The notes: generated by a model from the sequence alone, not told the origin. A stretch of DNA of 64,000 nt from Molossus alvarezi (GCA_037176705.1 CM073891.1:90664327-90728326); one strand, 5' to 3'; shown: positions 1-12,042, numbered from the stretch's first letter. Made by a program: numbers and translations.

Positions 1-535
1 CCCCCTCTCCAGCCCTCGCTCCAATGCCAAACAACTCAGTTCTTCCCCATATGTCTCTGGTGCCTTTCAAGCTGCCTCCCTCATGCTGGAGCCTGGAGGG
101 TGCAAGTCCATGTGCAGGCCCTTTAAGAGGAGCTGCCTGGGGCTCCTGCAGCCTCAGCCTCCCTCAGCCTCAGTTCCCGCTGGTTTTTCCAGCCAGAAGT
201 TATGGGGATTCTCTTTCTGGCCCTGGAACCCTGAGCTGGGTGCCTGGTGTGGGATGGGGACCCCTCACTCCTCAGGGAGGACCTTCACAGCCGAGGTGTC
301 CTCCTGATTTTTATCCACCACATGTGGGTGTGGGACCAGCCCGTCATGCCTCTGCCCCTTCTTCCAGTCTCGATGTGGCTTCTCCTTTAATTTTGTAGTT
401 GTAGAACTTCCATTCAGCTTGATTGCAGGCAGTTTGGAATGATGGTTGTTTTGTAGTTCAGTTGTAATTTAGATGTGGCTGTGGAAGGAGGCAATACTGC
501 GTTTACCTATGCTGCCATCTTGACCGGAAGTCCGG
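1..535 (-). repeat. LINE-1 5' UTR fragment (reverse strand)
   Basis: GC-richer block that reads, in reverse, as the 5' end of an L1. Its right edge is the motif gctgccatcttgaccggaag. The same text, with a few changes, closes the L1 near 37.67 kb. The phrases around 'caactcagttcttcc', 'tctctggtgcctttcaagctg' and 'cctttaagaggagc' also recur at 36.84-37.4 kb. The short open frames here are not coding. The element continues beyond the left edge of the window. Confidence 0.8.
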
Positions 536-1009
536 TCTTGTACAAGTTTTGAGTTTTCTCTTGAAGTATGTTTTCTAGTTGTTTGCCGCTAGTGAAGAGA
601 GATACATCTGACTTTATATATTAGTCTTATATCTAGCTACCTGTTAAATTCTCCTATTATTTCAAATAATTTGCAGATCCTTTTGAGTTTTCTGCACAAG
701 CAATAATGTTGTCTGAAAAAGGCAGTTATATTTTCTCCATTCTAATTTTATATCAGTAAAAGAAAGAGAGTGAGTAAATGGAAGAATACTAGTGTAAGAG
801 TATTACATTTGTCAAGTATGAAGTATAAAATATAAAATGAAAATTAAAAAATGGGAAGCAGAAAGTGTCAGGTATGAAACATGAAATGTGACTAGCAACA
901 ATATTCACAGTGAATAGACATTGATCAATTAAGTAATTATTCTGATAGTCCTAGAACAACCGCTACCAACATAATAAAAAGAAGTATAATTAAGTAGCCC
1001 GTGGATGAA
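536..1009. other. AT-rich stretch, nothing recognised
   Basis: Low-complexity AT-rich sequence with no convincing open frame, RNA gene or complete repeat. It may be further decayed L1, because the sequence just to its right is L1 ORF2-like. Confidence 0.4.
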
Positions 1010-1246
1010 ATAAAATGAAACAACAAAAAATTTAATTCACCCAAAAGAAGGCAAGAAAGTCACAACAAAATAACAAAAAAAGAGAAGGTATAAAATAAAC
1101 ATAAGTATCAATATTAGCAACTTAAAATCAACTATATTAATAATTACTTTATGTGTAAACAGACTAATAAATCAGTTGAAAGGCAGAAACTGGCAGACTG
1201 GATTTAAAAAGCAAGGCTCAACTATATGCTGTTACAAGAGAAACAT

Positions 1247-1304
1247 TTTTGTTTTAATCCTCACACTCCCAGGATATGTTTTTATTGACTTTTAGAAAGA
1301 GAGG

Positions 1305-1341
<37 letters not shown>

Positions 1342-1460
1342 CGATGTGAGTGAAAAACACTGATGGGTTGCCTCCCACAGGCTCCCGCACTGGGAATCCA
1401 ACCAACCACCTTTTGGTGTATGGGATGACGCTCAACTTACTGAGCGACCCAGTCAGGGGC
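1247..1460 (-). repeat. VES-type tRNA-derived SINE
   Basis: Reverse-strand SINE running from an 'aatcctcacactccc' tail through a (GA)n tract to the tRNA-like head 'gagcgacccagtcaggggc'. It is flanked by a GAGAAACAT duplication at 1238-1246 and 1461-1469. It sits inside an old L1. Confidence 0.85.
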
Positions 1461-1522
1461 GAGAAACATATTTAATAAAAAGACACAGATAGTTTCGAAG
1501 TAAAAGTTTGGGGAAGGATAAA

Positions 1523-2417
1523 CAATAGTACCCCCTTATTCATGGGGTATATGTTTCAAGACCCCCAGTGGATGCCTGAAACCACAGATAGTAGCAAACT
1601 CTATATGTACTATGTTTTTTCTTTTCCTTTTTTTCTGTTAATCCTCATCTGAGTATATTTTTTCCATTGCTTTCTAGACAGAGTGGAAGAGAAGGATGGA
1701 GAGGGAGAGAGAGAGAAAGAGAAACATTGATTAGAAAGTGACACATTGATTGGTTGCCTCCTGCAGGTGCCCCAACCAGGGCCCATCAGTGCTCAAACCT
1801 GGAACCCAGGTACGTGCTCTTGACCGGGATCATCCCAAGACCCTTTGGGCCACATGCTGACACTCTAACCACTGAGCCACACTGGCCAGGGCTATACTAT
1901 GTTTTTTCTTATACCTGCATACCTATAATAAAGTTTATTTCTAAATTAGGCACAATAAGCAATTAACAACAACAACTAAAAATAAATAGAATAATTATGA
2001 CAATATACTGTGATAAAAGTTATGTGAACTTGGTCTCTCTCTAAATATTTTATTATATTGTACTCACACTTCATAATTTTTCCTTCTTCACAGTTTCATG
2101 AATAGAAGATTGTTCTTACCATAGACCTTAGCAACCTCACCATATCTTTTTTTTTCCTTTTGAAGCTAGAACTTTCACCTTTTCGCTGCAATACTGCAAC
2201 AGTAGATCTGGTGACCTACTAAGTGACTAACAGGCAGGGAGCATGTACAGAATGGAGATGCTGGAAAAGTGAATAGTTTATGTCCCAGACAGGATGGAGC
2301 AGGACTGTGGGAGATTTCATCACACTAGTCAGAATGTCCTGCAATTTAAAACCTATGAATTGTTTGTTTCTGGAATTTTCCATGTAAAGCAAAACCATGG
2401 ATAGGGAAGGACTACTG
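1523..2417. mobile_element. Tigger-like non-autonomous DNA transposon
   Basis: The two ends are imperfect inverted repeats. The left end begins CAATAGTACCCCCTTATTCA. The right end, read in reverse, begins CAGTAGTCCTTCCCTATCCA. The internal text 'agacccccagtggatgcctg' followed by 'gaaaccacagatagtagc' is typical of a pogo/Tigger-derived mammalian repeat. No transposase frame is present. A VES SINE (1624-1894) has inserted into it. The flanking TA duplication is no longer clear. Confidence 0.6.
1608..1910 (-). repeat. VES SINE with target-site duplication
   Basis: Reverse-strand VES element at about 1624-1894, ending 'gagccacactggccagggc'. It is bounded by a perfect 16-bp duplication TACTATGTTTTTTCTT (1608-1623 and 1895-1910). 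It is nested in the Tigger-like element, which lies within an old L1. Confidence 0.9.
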
Positions 2418-2500
2418 TGTTATAAGAGGTAAAGAGGGATATTACATAAAATATGAGGAGCAACAAACCAGGAAGACATAGCAATCCAAAGTATGTATCC

Positions 2501-2880
2501 ACTTGAGATGTGATTTATAGTAAGAAATACATATTTGGTCTTCATCTAGCACAGAACTCCGAAAACCCTTTGAATTCTGGTAATATTAGTGATAAAGGTG
2601 TCTTTTGTTAGGTTAATGTGGTGACTTTTGGTCTGCACCTCAGGATGGGGGCTGGTTTTCAGGAGAATCAACCATGTGATTAGAGGGTTGGGACGTTCAG
2701 TCCACCACTTTTTAGGGAGCAGTTTAGTGTAAATTCCTCAGCCAGGTGCTCCTTGCATTTAGAGGATGTGAAGGAACTAGAGAGGCCCAGCTGTTGCATA
2801 AGAAGTCCTTTATTTGTTGCCCGTATGGTGTTCTTGAGATACCTCTATTCCTGGACATTTTTTGGGGAAAATAATATTAA
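2501..2880. other. unrecognised intergenic sequence
   Basis: No open frame, RNA gene or repeat could be assigned with confidence. It leads directly into an LTR-like block. Confidence 0.3.
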
Positions 2881-3216
2881 TGTTAAATTAATTAAACAAG
2901 GAGGTCATTAGACTGAGGTGTTTCTAATGCCATAGCAGCCTATATAAACAAACCTAAATCTAAGCCTGTAAATGCCTCAAGATTTTAAAATTGCAACCTA
3001 AGGACAACTAATCACAAATAGGCAACTAGGCTTTAAACTGCAGCCAATCAATAATTTCCTTACTTTGCTCCCGCCTTTTCTGTATAAAAGTCTCTTCTCC
3101 AGTGCTTATCAGTGGAGTGCTCCTAACCTCTCCTGGTTTGGTGCAGCCCAGTTTGAATCAATTTTTGCTCAAACAAATTATTAAAATTTTTAATATGCCT
3201 CAGTATATTTTTAACA
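2881..3216 (+). repeat. probable solo LTR (ancient endogenous retrovirus-like)
   Basis: A 336-bp block with inverted ends TGTTAAA and TTTAACA. It contains a CAAT-like stretch, then ccgccttttctgtataaaag (a TATA-like box near 3082), then downstream pyrimidine-rich text. That order is typical of an LTR promoter. No matching flanking duplication was found and no internal retroviral sequence is attached. The family is not identified. Confidence 0.45.
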
Positions 3217-3302
3217 GTTCATGTAATTTCTTTTCCCCAAATTTAAAGCATATATGGTAAATAGCAATTTTTCTACTATTTCTGGAGACGTAAACTTCAT
3301 AA

Positions 3303-3640
3303 GGTTTTTTTAAGCTTTATTTTTATTGTTGACACTATTACAAATGTCCCCCATTTCCCCCCATTTTGCTCACCTCCTCCCAGCCCCCCTCCCCCATCCT
3401 TTACCACACTGACCATAGGCTATGCATATATGTTCTTTGGCTAATCTCTTCACCTTCTTTTATCCAGTCCCTCTCACCCCCCTCTCCTCTGACATCACTG
3501 TCTATTCCAATGTAGCATGTTTCTAGTTCTATTATTTTGTTCATAGTTTATTTTGCTCATTAGATTCCACATATAAGTGAGATCATACGATATTTATATT
3601 TCTCTGACTAGCTTATTTCGCTTAGCATATTTTTCTTACT
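3303..3640 (-). repeat. LINE-1 3' end fragment
   Basis: Reverse-strand L1 3' UTR and the last part of ORF2. It starts with T-rich text ('tttatttttattgttgacac'), then a C-rich 3' UTR, then 'ttccacatataagtgagatc', a segment repeated at other L1 3' ends in this window. Confidence 0.8.
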
Positions 3641-4379
3641 TCTTTATTTTGTAGCGAAATTTAAATAATTTGAATTTGACCTGGCTTGTTATTTCATTAG
3701 ATAGTGGAAATATGGGGGAATTTGAGCAAAATGGTCCATTAAAACAAATCTGCTATAATCTTTATTTATTTTTCTTTTTAGAAACCCTTTCTCTCTCTCT
3801 CTCGGAAAATCAAAACCAGAAATAACCTGCAGGTAAAAAATTCTATTAATGTTGGGTGTCTTTAGTAGGGCCACAACTGTCATGTAAACAAGACCTGTCT
3901 TGAGAGAAAGTTTCATCTTTCTTGGTTGGAATACCCCACAACACATAGTAAGAAGTCATATGGTATAAACAGAGACCTTTGCTGGTTTAAAGTTGTAAAC
4001 TCCAATATGATTTTTTTCTTTTTTTACTGGACCTCCATATCTGTAAAAAATATATCTCTTTGGAAGATATCACAAGATTTTCTCTCATTAACTGGAAAGA
4101 ATGAAATCCCCAATAACACATGAATTTGGATCTATATTTATATTCTCCATACACGCATACATACATTTAGAACTATGATAATTGGTTCACAATTCAGTTG
4201 GACAAATGTGTAATGAAAAGCATAGTAACGCCACATCTTTCTCACCTTTGACATTGTCCCTGTCAGAACTGAAAACAGGCACACAGAACTCTGAATACTG
4301 TTGGCAAAATCACGTCCTCGCTCCCTCATTACAAAACATTTAAGACATCAATGGCAAGTAGGAGTTTATAATTGGAACT
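3641..4379. other. unrecognised intergenic sequence
   Basis: AT-rich single-copy-looking sequence. It has a short CT run near 3788-3803. Small open frames on both strands have no recognisable domain. Confidence 0.3.
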
Positions 4380-4555
4380 GATTATTTACCTCCCTTTAAT
4401 ATAGTCAGTAATATTGTAATAAGTATGTATGGTGTCAGGTGAGTGTTTGAAATATCGGGGATCACTTAAATTACATGACATTCTAACCACTGTGCTGTAC
4501 ACCTGAAACTAAAATGAAATAACATTGAATGTAAACTTTAATTGGAAAAAAAAAA
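4380..4555 (+). repeat. LINE-1 3' UTR fragment
   Basis: The text 'ccactgtgctgtacacctga' followed by 'aactaaaatgaaat' and an A-rich end is characteristic of an older mammalian L1 3' terminus read forward. Confidence 0.65.
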
Positions 4556-4844
4556 GAGTCCATCAGAACTCATTCCATCATGCCTTTAATGCATAAAACC
4601 CAAACTCCCAGGTTATTTTTATCACAGGTATTTTCCTCTCTATACCCTCTCATAAAGCCAAATTGCCATCATTCCCTGACCTGGCAAACCTGCCCATTAT
4701 GTCCTCTGTAACTTAAAATCTGCAATCAAGAAAATCCCCTAGATCATACATCTCCTTTCTGAATGGTCTCTGTAGAAAGCCAATTAGACTTCTGTTTGCT
4801 ATAACAGGAATCTGGCTGTCCTCTGCTACCCCTGCAGCACTCTT

Positions 4845-4985
4845 TTTAAAGTTTTAAATATTGTGGTAAAATAAACAAAACATTATCATTTAAAAATGTA
4901 CGTTTCAGTATCATTAAGTACACTCACATTGTGCAATCGTCTCTATATCCATCTCCAGGAACTTTTCCCCTGCAACTCTCTTAAT
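4845..4985 (-). repeat. old LINE-1 3' UTR fragment
   Basis: 'ttttaaatattgtggtaaaa', 'cattaagtacactcacattg' and 'tccatctccaggaacttttc' match, in order, a common ancient L1 3' UTR segment read in reverse. Confidence 0.55.
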
Positions 4986-5625
4986 TGACGGTTATTTTCT
5001 CTCTCACCTGTCACCTCCCATTGGACAGGGAAGGAGCAGGTGTCTACTCACTGCTGTTTCAGACCACCGCCCTTCCATTTGCAACTTATTGGATAACCCA
5101 ATTTATTGAAGCACATGCTGTGAGATTAAACCGAACATCAAAGGAATACTTCAAAGCTGCACTCATCTACAGATCCCTACTCCAACACCCAGATTTTAAT
5201 ACTTTAGTCATTAGCTTTATAATGGTAAATTCAAAGTTTAATAAAAAAAAATTAACTAGTTCCCTTTTCCTCTGGCACACACCTGTTGGAAACATATCTG
5301 CCATGAGAAAAGAGAAGTGTGTTTTGCCCTCCATTCTCTTACCAGGCACTTCTCCCCACAATCCTAGGCTGCTGCTGGCCCCTAGGGTAGAAGTGGGGAT
5401 ATGAGTGTCTGCTGCAGAAGCAGGAACTATTAACTAGACAGGCATCAGTCTATAATTGACTCTTTAAAGCTCACTTTTGTATTATGAGAGCTTTCATGGC
5501 AAAACAAGAAAAAAGTTAAAGGAATGAGAAGCTTGGAAAAAATTTTTTTCACATTATTTGATGGAATTATCATAATGTATTCTATAATATATTTAACAAA
5601 CTACTTATTGATCACCTATATATGT
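4986..5625. other. unrecognised sequence with a chance 139-codon frame
   Basis: An open frame at 4985-5404 (+) has no recognisable motif, no Kozak context and no splice or poly(A) partner. I treat it as chance. No repeat was assigned. Confidence 0.3.
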
Positions 5626-7010
5626 TCTTTTTAGTTTTTCTTTATTACAAACATAGCTCCAGTGAATGCAATTGTCTGTATTTCTCCCCCACATTTTAAT
5701 AGACCTTATTTTTTCAATAAGTTTTTAGTTCACAGAATAATGGGGCAGAAAGTACAGTTTCCACATATAGCCTGCCTCCAAAGTTGCACAGTCTCTTTCA
5801 CTATCAGCATCCTGTATCAGGGTGGTAGACTTGTTACAACTGATGAATCTGCACTGACACATCATTATCACCCAAAGTTCATAGTTTGCTTTAGGATTAA
5901 CTCTTGATGTATGTTCTATAGATTTGACAAGTTTATAATGACATGAATCCGCTACTACAGCATAATACAGAATAGTTTCACTGCCCTAACAATCCTCTGT
6001 GCTCTGCCTGTTTATCCCTCTCTCCTTCTGAACTTCTGAAAAATACTGATCTATTTACTATCTCCACAGATTTGCCTTTTCCAGAATGTCATATAGTTGG
6101 AAGGCTTTCCAGATTGGTTTCTTTCACATAACAAGATGCACTTGTTTTCTCCATGTCTCTTCATGGTTTGATAGCTAATTTCTTTTTGAGGATGAATAAC
6201 ATTGCATTGTTTGGATGTTTACCATTGTTTATTCATCTGTTCACCTACTGAAGGCTGTCTTAGTTCCTTCCATAGTTTGGCTATTATAAATAAAGTTGCT
6301 ATATCTATCCTTGTGCAGGTTTCTGTGTGGACATAAGTTTTTAAGTCATTTCGGTAAATGCTAAAGAGTGCAATTACTGAATCATATTATAAGGGTATGT
6401 TTTGTTTTGTAAAAAACTGCCAAAATATTTTCCAAACTAGCTGTACCATTTTGCATTCCCAGCAATGAATGAGAGTTCCTATTGCTCTATATCCCGGCCA
6501 ACATTTGGTGTTAAGTGCTCCTGATTTGGGCCATTCTAATAAGTGTGCAGTGGTATCTCACTGTTGTTTTCATTTGAATTTTCCTGATGATATTTTTGTG
6601 ATGTGCTTATATGCTTATTTTCCATTTGTAAATCTTTTCCAGGAAGGTGTCTGTTCAGATCTTTTGTCCATTTTTAAATCATGTTTTTAATTTTTTTATG
6701 AGTTTTGAGTGTTCTTTATGGATTTTGGATTTTGTCTTCTCATTTTCTAGATATTGTCCTTCATGGAACAGACATTTTTAACGTTAACAAAGCCCAACTT
6801 GTCAATTCTTTCTATCATTGATTGTGTGTTTAATGTATCTAAAAAGTCATCTCCCTGCCCAAGGTCATTTAGATTTTCTTTTTCATCTTACATTTAGGTA
6901 TCTACAATTTTTGCAATGTGTAGAATTATGTTGGTTTCATTACTCTATCCCCAGACCTGGCTCTAGAATTACCAGTTGTGATTTTACTTTCTGGTGCAAC
7001 ATAAAATAGA
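5626..7010 (-). repeat. old LINE-1, 3' UTR into ORF2
   Basis: Reverse-strand order of an ancient L1. 'aatacagaatagtttcactg' belongs to the 3' UTR. It is followed by ORF2-terminal text such as 'tgatgaataacattgcattg' and 'tggtatctcactgttgtttt'. Many stops are present in every frame. Confidence 0.65.
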
Positions 7011-8345
7011 TCAAACCCTTCTTCTGAAAACCAGTTCTCCAAGTATTTGAAGACATCAGTTATACCTACCAAAGTCTTCTCAATATATTATTCCTCAAGT
7101 AACAGATCTCTCAAATCATGTCACTTTCTCAAATCCTTTGGAGAAAAAGACTAGTTTATTTTTATTCATTCATTCAAAAACTATTTATTGAGTGTTTACA
7201 ATTTCTCAGACATTTGTTTTAATAATAATAACAGTACAAAACAATAATAATCCATGCAGTCAGATAGTTTTTCATGATAGAAGATGAGAGTTAGCTGAAA
7301 CTCATCTTAATAAAAGTCTTATTTATAACTTTTACATTATTTTGTACTATTATGTTTTTGAAGTAAGTTATGGGCTAAGTATTACCTCTGAGGTCTACTT
7401 CAGAAATCAATAGACCACACACCCTATTCAGTGAAAACTATAGAATTACCTAAGTATTACTACATTGAGGTGTTTTAATGATTGTCGACAAGTTCTGGTG
7501 TTCCTGGAGACTTCCTATAATGCAGGGAAGCTTCACTGTCCATGGACATTTTCTCAGTCTGGTCTCTGAATACTCCACCTTTGCATTGGATTTCTGAATT
7601 TCCACACCTTGCAGGGGAAGGACAGAATGCAGCTTTCTCTGTCAATCATCCCCACTTACCTTTCATTTTTCCCTTTTTCCCGCTTCTTTGCTCTTGGTCT
7701 AGACTCATAAACATAATGTCCTCAGTTTCCCATCTTGGAAAATTATAATCTACTTAGTTACCCAACTTGAAAATCACTCAGATGTCTCCCTTCTCTTTCC
7801 ATTGTTCAAAAGTAACTAAGTTTATCCATCTTAATTTCAAAGTAACTCTTCAACCTGTCCCCTATGCTTTGCGAGAACCGACATTGCCTTCATTGAGACC
7901 CTCATCGCCTCTGCCTGAACAGTTTCCATCATTTCCTAATTGGTGCCCCTTCTTAACATCTTGATTTCCACCTCCAATGTACTTTTTATGGGATAGCCAA
8001 AAATATCTATCAAAGTCGCAAATTTTTGGCTTTCTAGTACTAAAATTTTTTGTAGTTACGTTCTAATATTTTAAAATAGCATAAAAGACTCTTTGTATTT
8101 GGATCCTGCTTATGTACAAAGATTCAGGTGTCTTCACTTCTCCCCAAGTCCCCTGTGCTTTACTGGCAGTTTTCTGGATGGATCATGATTTTTCTTACAG
8201 ATGAGCTCTGCCCTTTTTCTTCTTACTGGACATAAAACTGCTCTGTCTAGTCCTTCTTATGAATTTATACTCATTTCCAAAGACCTATCTGAGGAACTCT
8301 TCCAGGACTCTTCCATGCAGCATCAAGCATTTTCTCTAATACTCT
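7011..8345. other. mostly unrecognised intergenic sequence
   Basis: Contains 'attcattcattcaaaaacta' near 7167, which looks like a scrap of L2/MIR terminal sequence. The rest shows no convincing gene or repeat. Confidence 0.3.
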
Positions 8346-8520
8346 TATGGGTGTTAACATAGAACTTAATTTATAATACTGTAATTACTTGTTTATAAGT
8401 CTGTCTCAATTGTCACACTAAAGCACTCTCTCAAGGACAGGAACTGGGACTTAATTCATTTTTATATTCTCAGTGTCTAGAATATTGCCTGGAACATAAT
8501 GAGTATTTATCAAACAAATG
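8346..8520 (+). repeat. L2 3' end fragment
   Basis: The ordered phrases 'caaggacaggaactgggact', 'cagtgtctagaatattgcct' and 'ggaacataatgagtatttat' match the L2 3' terminus, one of the commonest ancient mammalian repeats. Confidence 0.7.
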
Positions 8521-8920
8521 TAAGTATCCAAAGCAGAATGACCCTTTCCAAATTCTGCTCTGTAGTTCATTGTTTTAGAAACAAAGGTAACATTATCGAT
8601 GTGTCCTTTACCATAATTGATGGGTTGAGTCTTATTGAATTTGTCAATGACTATGTTTGGCAGAAACTACTTGTGATACTTCTCTTTTCTGGGAGAACTT
8701 AGTACATACAATTGATGAGAGTGCCATGTTGGGAGTAAAGAATAATTTTACGAGGAGGACGTGAATATTCTGATTCAAAGGTACACAGTGATTTCTCTGT
8801 TGGCACCTTGAACATATTCTAGATATTGTTCTTGGTTTTATTTTTTCATGTCACAAATGGTTGCTGTTCATCTGGCTCACTTGACTTGAATGAAGTTCAA
8901 AGAGTATGTGACTAACACTG
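8521..8920. other. unrecognised intergenic sequence
   Basis: No gene, RNA or repeat assigned. Confidence 0.3.
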
Positions 8921-8924
8921 AGCA

Positions 8925-9130
8925 CCTACTCTGCACCAGCCCCTGTGGTTAGCAGTGGGGTGGAAGGAGCACAAGCTTTCCAATCAGAAGGCCCTAAGTG
9001 AGAATTCAGTGTTTACATTCTGGGGCTGTAATCTTGGGTAAGTTAATTAACCTCTCTGAGTCTCTGTTTCTCCATCTAAATAAAAGCACTGAGGTCTACT
9101 AGCAGGGATTTGGGAAGATTATATGATATA
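8925..9130 (+). repeat. MIR SINE
   Basis: Contains the MIR core and tail in order: 'atcttgggtaagttaattaa', 'cctctctgagtctctgtttc', 'tccatctaaataaaagc'. Ancient and diverged. Confidence 0.75.
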
Positions 9131-9144
9131 CTGTAATTTTGATT

Positions 9145-9251
9145 TGCAGTTGAGAATCCACATATGCAGAGGGCCAACTTAAGTTATACTCAGATTTCAA
9201 CCACATGGGTGGTTGGTGCCCTTCACTGCTGTTGTTCAAGGGTCAACTGTA
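9145..9251. repeat. Tigger-like MITE remnant
   Basis: The sequence ends with caagggtcaactg followed by TA. Its reverse complement, CAGTTGACCCTTG next to TA, is a typical pogo/Tigger terminus. Upstream 'gagaatccacatatgcagag' and 'accacatgggtggttggtgc' fit the body of such a repeat. The left terminus is degraded. Confidence 0.5.
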
Positions 9252-9382
9252 ATACATATATGCCAAAGAAAAAGAATACTAAACTAAAAAGGTAAATATT
9301 ATTTCACCTACACTAAAGAGGATGGATTTTCTAAAAAATGACTATTTTTTATTACTTATAATACAAATGCTTATGGGAGAGG

Positions 9383-9384
9383 AA

Positions 9385-9435
<51 letters not shown>

Positions 9436-9436
9436 G
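9383..9436. repeat. (TA)n microsatellite
   Basis: Alternating TA run broken by single C bases, about 54 bases long. Confidence 0.9.
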
Positions 9437-9679
9437 CTTAGTAATAAAATCTACTCTTGATAGTTGTGCATGTATAAAATTATTCCATTATTTTTCCTCA
9501 GCTGACATAGAACATGTCTTGTTGGTTGCCTGCTGCACTGCCTAAATGAAAATTCTGCTACCACAGTTTTCTTCATGTCCAGGTATTAACAAATAGTTCA
9601 ATTTTCAGGTATTAAAACATCCAGCCTCAAAGAATATAAAAACAGCACTTTCTTTCTCCCTTGGTATGGCACAGGTCAG

Positions 9680-9945
9680 CCTGATGGAGTTGTTAAGTGC
9701 AGGAGGCCAGGAGTTGGACTGTTTGGGTTCCAGTGCTCAGTTTTTGTCACTCACTAGCCATGCAACCAAATTCCATTGACCCTAGAATTTCTTTATCTGT
9801 AAAATGGGGAGAATAATAATATCATCCTAATAAGGATGTTACGAGAATTAAATTATTAATATATATACCGTACTTAAAACAGTACCTGACACACACACAC
9901 ATAGTAAATGTCATTCAAATGCTGGTTATTATGTTCCAGGTTACA
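9680..9945 (+). repeat. MIR SINE
   Basis: Ordered MIR phrases: 'ggagttggactgtttgggtt', then 'ctttatctgtaaaatgggga', then 'aacagtacctgacacacaca'. A short (CA)n run lies near 9890-9901. Confidence 0.75.
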
Positions 9946-10319
9946 AATTTTCACCTATCCTCCTCACACTTCAGGCTTGTGTATCAGGTATCGGGGAGGG
10001 GAGTACAGTCAATTTCTTTGTTCATTTGCTTCAAAAATGGTTATGGGAGACTGGGTTGAGGAAAAGGACAAGTGATCAATGTGATATTTATTTATTTAGT
10101 GGTATTTAAAATTATTTTGTCTCTTAAAGGTCTTCCCTCACAGTTGCCATGCAGGGGCTCTTTCTTGTATGAGGGATCACTGAGGTTTGGTTAGAGACAT
10201 CCCCCCTCCCCCTGAGCAACTTGCACCTCCACTGTTTTTCTGCTGAGGCATTGGAAAGAGGGAGTTCGCACACTTGAATGGGGAAGCTGCTGGAGCTTCA
10301 TTCAGGCTGGGAAGAGGGT
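9946..10319. other. unrecognised intergenic sequence
   Basis: No gene or repeat recognised with confidence. It may be a diverged continuation of the L2 that becomes clear after 10320. Confidence 0.3.
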
Positions 10320-10690
10320 CAGGAGATCAAATTGGAGTATGTTACATTTGAAATGCTTGTGAGACATCCAGGTAGAGATATCAAATAGGTAGGTGGGTAG
10401 AGTCAGTTCAGGGATAAAATCTGGGAAAAACACATTTGAGAATTCTAGTTAAAGCAATGAGATAGAATGGGCTTATCCAGATCTAGTCGAGCTAGAGAAA
10501 AGAAAAGGTCCAAGAATTCAACCTAGAGAACTGCAGTGTTCATAGGTTAGGAAGATGAGCAAGAGGAGCTTGTAAAGGAGAATGGGAAGGAGCATTTGGT
10601 GGATTAGGAAAAACCAGGAGAATGTGGTCTTGGAAGCTACATGAAGAAGATGTTTCAAGGAAATGGGATAGATAGAACAGAGATGCCCAA
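10320..10690 (+). repeat. L2 LINE fragment
   Basis: 'gacatccaggtagagatatc', 'gagcaagaggagcttgtaaa', 'aaccaggagaatgtggtctt' and 'agatgtttcaaggaaatggg' follow the L2 order. The copy is decayed, with no surviving frame. Confidence 0.65.
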
Positions 10691-10747
10691 GTTGAACTTG
10701 ATTGTGCTTACCTGTGTTCCATGCTTTTTTTTATTGCAGTCTCCTCC

Positions 10748-10894
10748 CAATCTCTTTCTCTCTCTCTTTTCTTTCTTTTCTTCCTTCCTTCTTCCTCCCT
10801 CCTTTCCTCCCTCCCTCTTTTTCCTTCCTTCCTTCCTTCCTTCCTTCCTTCCTTCCTTCCTTCCTTCCTTCCTTCCTTCCTTCCTTCCTTCCTT
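10748..10894. repeat. long pyrimidine tract with (TTCC)n microsatellite
   Basis: Almost pure C/T for about 147 bases, with a run of roughly seventeen TTCC units from about 10824 to 10893. The open frames reading Pro-Ser-Phe-Leu or Lys-Glu-Gly-Arg repeats here come only from this microsatellite. Confidence 0.95.
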
Positions 10895-12042
10895 CTTATT
10901 CAATGGTTTGCTTGTTTTCATTTTATTTTATCTATCCTAGAAACTCCTTCAGATGCCTCAGACAAGGAGTCTTGTCTTAAAAACAACACGTTCCTAAAAT
11001 GTATGAGACTGGCCTAGACTGAATGTGCCTGGAACAAAACATTACATACACAGAATTTTCAGGAATTATTATTGCTTGACCAGTGTAATACCTTGTTCAA
11101 CTGCCAGTCATTAAGAGCTTGACCCTGCCAAGGCTCAAGCTCTTTCTATTTGAACCCCCTAAATTCTTACTAGATATATTTACAGTTCTGGGGCTTTCCC
11201 AAGTAGATATCCCACTTTTTAAATTAATTGATGTTTAATTATGCATTAGTGTTAATATTGATCAAAATGATTAAAATATAATAGAATACTCAGCTTATGT
11301 CGTTAATGAATCTACTAGGATTTTCCTATAGTCTCTCCTATATGGGTCAAGGCAGGCATTTATCCTGATTCTAGCCAGATTCTTCCGGGTTAGCTGATTA
11401 TATCATTTGAATTACCAGCACATCCTTGCAGCACAGTCTGACCAGCAATAGGTGGAAATATGTCCAAGTATTAAAGCCCAAAGTGGTGGACACATCAATG
11501 ACATCTGATGGCAAACTTGTGGGAAGGCAACCTTCCTATCCTTGGACCTTATATGCTAGTTCAAGTGACTGGGGCATTTAGTTGTCAATAATGATCCTTT
11601 ATGGTCTCTCTTCTACAATTTGACTGATAGATAAATAAAGCATGGTGCATATATAATGTATAGTATATTATGAAACACTGAAACACAGCTAAAACAAAAC
11701 AAAACAAAAAAACCCGACAATAACAAAATAACAGAGCTATATGTATCAATATGGAAAAAAATCCTCAAAAATACTAAGTTTAAAAAGCAAGTTGCAGAAA
11801 ATAAAATGTCCCAAATAAATGTATATAACTGTTTAAAAACACAAAGTAGTTCATATTGTTCATAACTGCATATATATGTTATAAAGTTATAAAAACATGA
11901 ATGCAAAGACTACCCCTCAACTTCAGGAGAACTGTTATCTCCACAGACGTAGGGAGAAAAATGGGATGACTTGGCAGTTATAGAAAAATCTGACCTAATC
12001 TTAACATATACTAAGTATCAGTGTTGAAAAATGATTCAAAAT
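10895..12042. other. unrecognised intergenic sequence
   Basis: AT-rich sequence with short A-rich runs (near 11695-11715). No gene, RNA gene or repeat could be assigned. The small open frames look like chance. Confidence 0.3.

Larger units (their letters stand above)
1010..2500 (+). repeat. old LINE-1 ORF2 fragment, interrupted by two later insertions
   Basis: Sequence such as 'agcaaggctcaactatatgc' before the interruptions and 'gtaaagagggatattacata' after them follows the plus-strand L1 ORF2 text in order. The fragment is split by a SINE (1252-1460) and by a Tigger-like element (1523-2417). No open frame survives. The subfamily cannot be named by eye. Confidence 0.55.

Noticed and set aside
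4985..5404. 139-codon plus-strand frame
   Set aside because: No domain, no homologue I recognise, no gene context; length is compatible with chance in this amount of sequence.
10641..11017. Open frames rich in Pro-Ser-Phe-Leu or Lys-Glu-Gly-Arg
   Set aside because: Produced by the TTCC microsatellite on both strands, not by selection on a protein.
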